Positions 8,210-10,000 of a stretch of 10,000 nucleotides of DNA are shown here, one piece after another. The DNA lies in the NCBI RefSeq assembly GCF_020217005.1, contig NZ_JAIWOI010000313.1, positions 1 to 10,000 of the forward strand. Reading direction: 5' to 3'. A program made the position numbers and the translations under genes. Under the pieces are notes generated by a model. That model searched no databases and was not told the origin of the DNA. It worked only from the letters and a program-made list of their open reading frames with translations. This stretch comes from Rheinheimera sp. Lineage in GTDB: Bacteria > Pseudomonadota > Gammaproteobacteria > Enterobacterales > Alteromonadaceae. Position 1 is the stretch's first letter, and each line of letters begins with the position of its first letter.

Positions 8210-8714
8210 GTTGTGGTTGGGTTCATCCGAATTAAGAACTTTCCGAACGATGTAAGATGAAATGAATTAGTCTCGACTTGATCTGACATAATATTGATAA
8301 CGAAACACGATTAATTTGGGCTGTATCCTTTGAGTTTGTTATGGAGCAAAGCGTTTCGCCGTTGGCGAGATACTTTCTTTTGCTTCGCCAAAAGAAAGGT
8401 ATCCAAAGAAAAGGCGACCCCAGGTCGCAGCGAAAGCCCGGCCCAAAATCGTGCGTCCAAGGCGGCTGGGCAACTCGCTCGTCGCTACCGCTCCTCACTC
8501 AGACACTCCCAGCCTTAAAACCTTGGCCACCCAATTTTGTCCGGCTCGCGACCCAATGGGGGATTGGGTGCAAATAGTTGGTATGGCTTTTTCTAATGGC
8601 AGCCAGTGCGAAAAGCAGACATCTGCCTACAACTTTGCTAAGTTGGCCAAATATTAGATCTTTAATTGGTCTGCGAGTATTTTAATTTCAGAAAATGTAG
8701 GCTTAGGGTTTGCC
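8210..8714. other. 505-bp intergenic region with no convincing gene
   Basis: No ORF here reads like a real protein. The short ORFs on both strands overlap one another across the hairpin-rich block at 8345-8571 and have the Arg/Ser/Pro-rich look of translated repeats. The left part (8210-8344) is plain A/T-rich sequence. The right part (8572-8714) holds two more small hairpins: GCAGA (8615-8619) with TCTGC (8622-8626), and CAACTT (8630-8635) with AAGTTG (8640-8645) around TGCT. These lie 70-100 bp before the KAP-like gene and could be leader or operator structures. I found no clear promoter for that gene. Confidence 0.6.
8345..8571. repeat. Hairpin-rich block, likely a dispersed intergenic repeat
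   Basis: Four inverted repeats lie in tight succession. TCGCC (8356-8360) pairs with GGCGA (8364-8368). GATACTTTCTTTT (8369-8381) pairs with AAAAGAAAGGTATC (8390-8403), with one bulged G. GCGACC (8414-8419) pairs with GGTCGC (8423-8428). ACCCAAT (8551-8557) pairs with ATTGGGT (8563-8569) around GGGGG. The motif around TTTGCTTCGCCAAAAGAAA resembles intergenic repeats that occur in many gammaproteobacterial genomes and are often mis-annotated as small proteins. Only one full copy is in this window, so its repeated nature is inferred from that resemblance and from a related 25-bp stretch at 7242-7266. Confidence 0.55.
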
Positions 8715-10000
8715 ATGAAGGGAATGATGATAAAACGATATTTGGACCTTTTGCTCTACAGCATAATTGCTTATTTAGTCTTGTCCTTTATTGGTGAGAT
8801 CACTATTGGCGAGACCACAATCTGGAAAGAATTGCTAACAATACAGAAAAAACTCCATTGCAGTACATGTGACGCTTTAACCTTACATTTTCTTACTCAG
8901 ATTGTGTTGATAGCTGTCGGCATGATTATTTCAAGCTTAGCATCACATTTTCAGATTTATCATCCAAACAGGCCTGTGTGGCCTAACCTGCGTTTTCCAC
9001 CTTTAACCTTTTCTGTGTGTTTCGCTGTTTTATATTGGAGTTTTCAATCTCAGCAGCAATTTATAGCCTTAATGGCGAATGGCTGGGGGCTAATTGTCGG
9101 TTTGTTAATTTTACCTGTGCTGCATTTTATTCACGGAGATCCCTCGAAAAACAACTCAAATAGTAATCTGAAAAACAGCCGGAACGGTTCGGATGAAAAG
9201 CCAAAACGCTCGGATGATGTACCGATAGAATGCATAAAGGATTTGGATGAAGAATTAAAGCCTTTGGCCGAGTCATTGACAAGCAAATTAAAAGGAGACA
9301 GCCGACACATAGCAGTATGTGGCGCTTTCGGTACTGGTAAATCAAGTATAATAAAATCCGCAATCAACAAGCTGGAAGAAGATCAAAAAGGCTCTTGGAT
9401 CCATTGCAATATCGAATTATGGGGGATTGCCACTCACTCCATAGTTGAATTTGTGCTGGAACAGATCACCCTGGCTTTAGCCGATCATTTGGATATAAGC
9501 AGTTTGCGGCGACTACCAGCCAATTATCTGGAAGCAATCAAAACCAGCAATACTTCGTGGAGCTTTTTGGCCTCTTTACTGGACAAGCACGAGTCTCCTG
9601 ATCAGGTACTCAAGCAAATTGACGAGATGTTACGATTAATTAACAAGAAATTGATTGTCACTGTTCAGGATATCGACAGAAACGAAAATAGACAGTCCAG
9701 TATGGCTGAGCTTGCAGCCTTACTAGAACGACTCAAGCAATCAGTAGAAAATATTACTTATATTTTTGCGGCCGAGCGTACGACAGGGTTTGAGACTATT
9801 CGCCGAGTTTGCCCTGTCCGTTTAGATTTGGCAAAACCCACTTTGACTAACGAGATTAAACAACTGCACAAAGAGCTTGTTGCTGCATTACCTGAGCGCT
9901 ATTTATCTATTTTGTCAGGTTACGAGCTGGCTTTTACAGAAAGCGAAGCCGCCATGATAGCTGATTTATTACCATCTTATCGGGCCTTTAATGAACTTGA
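8715..10000 (+). CDS. Membrane-anchored KAP-like P-loop NTPase (3' end cut by window edge)
   Basis: The frame is open for 428 codons from ATG 8715 to the window edge. TAGGG (8704-8708) lies six bases before that ATG; M4 and M5 are alternative starts. Four hydrophobic helices are visible: about 9-27, 57-79, 96-110 and 117-139. A polar Asn/Ser/Lys-rich linker (about 140-165) leads to the NTPase domain. Walker A is GAFGTGKSS (203-211, Lys209). The Walker B region is LIVTVQDIDR (313-322), and YIFAAE follows as the next core strand. The segment CNIELWGIATHS after Walker A fits the KAP pattern of a conserved aromatic before a helix. KAP NTPases are STAND-like ATPases usually split by or joined to membrane helices; PifA of the F plasmid, a phage-exclusion protein, is one known member. 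With a cytoplasmic N-terminus, the NTPase domain faces the cytoplasm and C49/C52 (CSTC) face the periplasm. GC is 38-50% in sampled lines. A YobI-like P-loop family is an alternative. Confidence 0.8.
   Translation, partial: MKGMMIKRYLDLLLYSIIAYLVLSFIGEITIGETTIWKELLTIQKKLHCSTCDALTLHFLTQIVLIAVGMIISSLASHFQIYHPNRPVWPNLRFPPLTFSVCFAVLYWSFQSQQQFIALMANGWGLIVGLLILPVLHFIHGDPSKNNSNSNLKNSRNGSDEKPKRSDDVPIECIKDLDEELKPLAESLTSKLKGDSRHIAVCGAFGTGKSSIIKSAINKLEEDQKGSWIHCNIELWGIATHSIVEFVLEQITLALADHLDISSLRRLPANYLEAIKTSNTSWSFLASLLDKHESPDQVLKQIDEMLRLINKKLIVTVQDIDRNENRQSSMAELAALLERLKQSVENITYIFAAERTTGFETIRRVCPVRLDLAKPTLTNEIKQLHKELVAALPERYLSILSGYELAFTESEAAMIADLLPSYRAFNEL

Noticed and set aside
8232..8657. Overlapping short ORFs on both strands (up to 88 residues)
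   Set aside because: They overlap one another across the hairpin-rich block, have no ribosome binding sites worth noting, and their Arg/Ser/Pro-rich translations look like read-through of a non-coding repeat.
9127..9370. Two minus-strand ORFs of 78-79 residues
   Set aside because: They lie opposite the linker and Walker A region of the KAP-like gene, which is the coherent frame there.
1..10000. CRISPR arrays, tRNA or rRNA genes, transposases, integrases
   Set aside because: I saw no regularly spaced direct repeats, no tRNA-like cloverleaf, no rRNA stretch, and no transposase or integrase motif in any frame.

Overview
The window comes from a gammaproteobacterial chromosome. The left 7.2 kb carries a conserved core block: barA (minus strand) divergent from rlmD-relA-mazG (plus strand). 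All four proteins align closely, motif for motif, with the E. coli proteins as I remember them. The background GC, roughly 45-50% in the lines I counted, and the lack of mazEF between relA and mazG suggest an alteromonad- or Rheinheimera-like lineage. That lineage is an inference and cannot be settled from this window.

Layout. Positions 1-2773 (minus) hold a nearly complete BarA-type hybrid histidine kinase whose C-terminus runs off the left edge. An 86-bp divergent intergenic region follows. Then come rlmD (2860-4200; 23S rRNA m5U1939 methyltransferase), relA (4204-6396; ribosome-linked (p)ppGpp synthetase, three bases after rlmD) and mazG (6455-7243; nucleoside triphosphate pyrophosphohydrolase). 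A terminator-like hairpin lies between relA and mazG. It also argues that mazG starts at a GTG at 6455 and not at the upstream ATG. BarA, RelA and MazG are all linked to stress or stationary-phase physiology: carbon-storage signalling, the stringent response and nucleotide clean-up.

From 7244 onward the conserved order breaks. In E. coli and many relatives mazG is followed by pyrG and eno; here there is an accessory region instead. It contains (a) a lower-GC gene at 7487-8209 for an unrecognised protein with two membrane helices and a cytoplasmic C-terminal domain; (b) about 500 bp without a convincing gene, containing a block of nested hairpins (8345-8571) that looks like a dispersed intergenic repeat and creates several false ORFs; and (c) the 5' part of a gene at 8715 running off the right edge. 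Gene (c) encodes four predicted membrane helices followed by a KAP-like P-loop NTPase domain.

The most interesting part is this accessory region. A membrane-anchored KAP-type NTPase next to an orphan two-helix membrane protein, inserted beside housekeeping genes, has the look of a membrane-linked defence or exclusion module. The sequence shows the architecture only; the function is inference.
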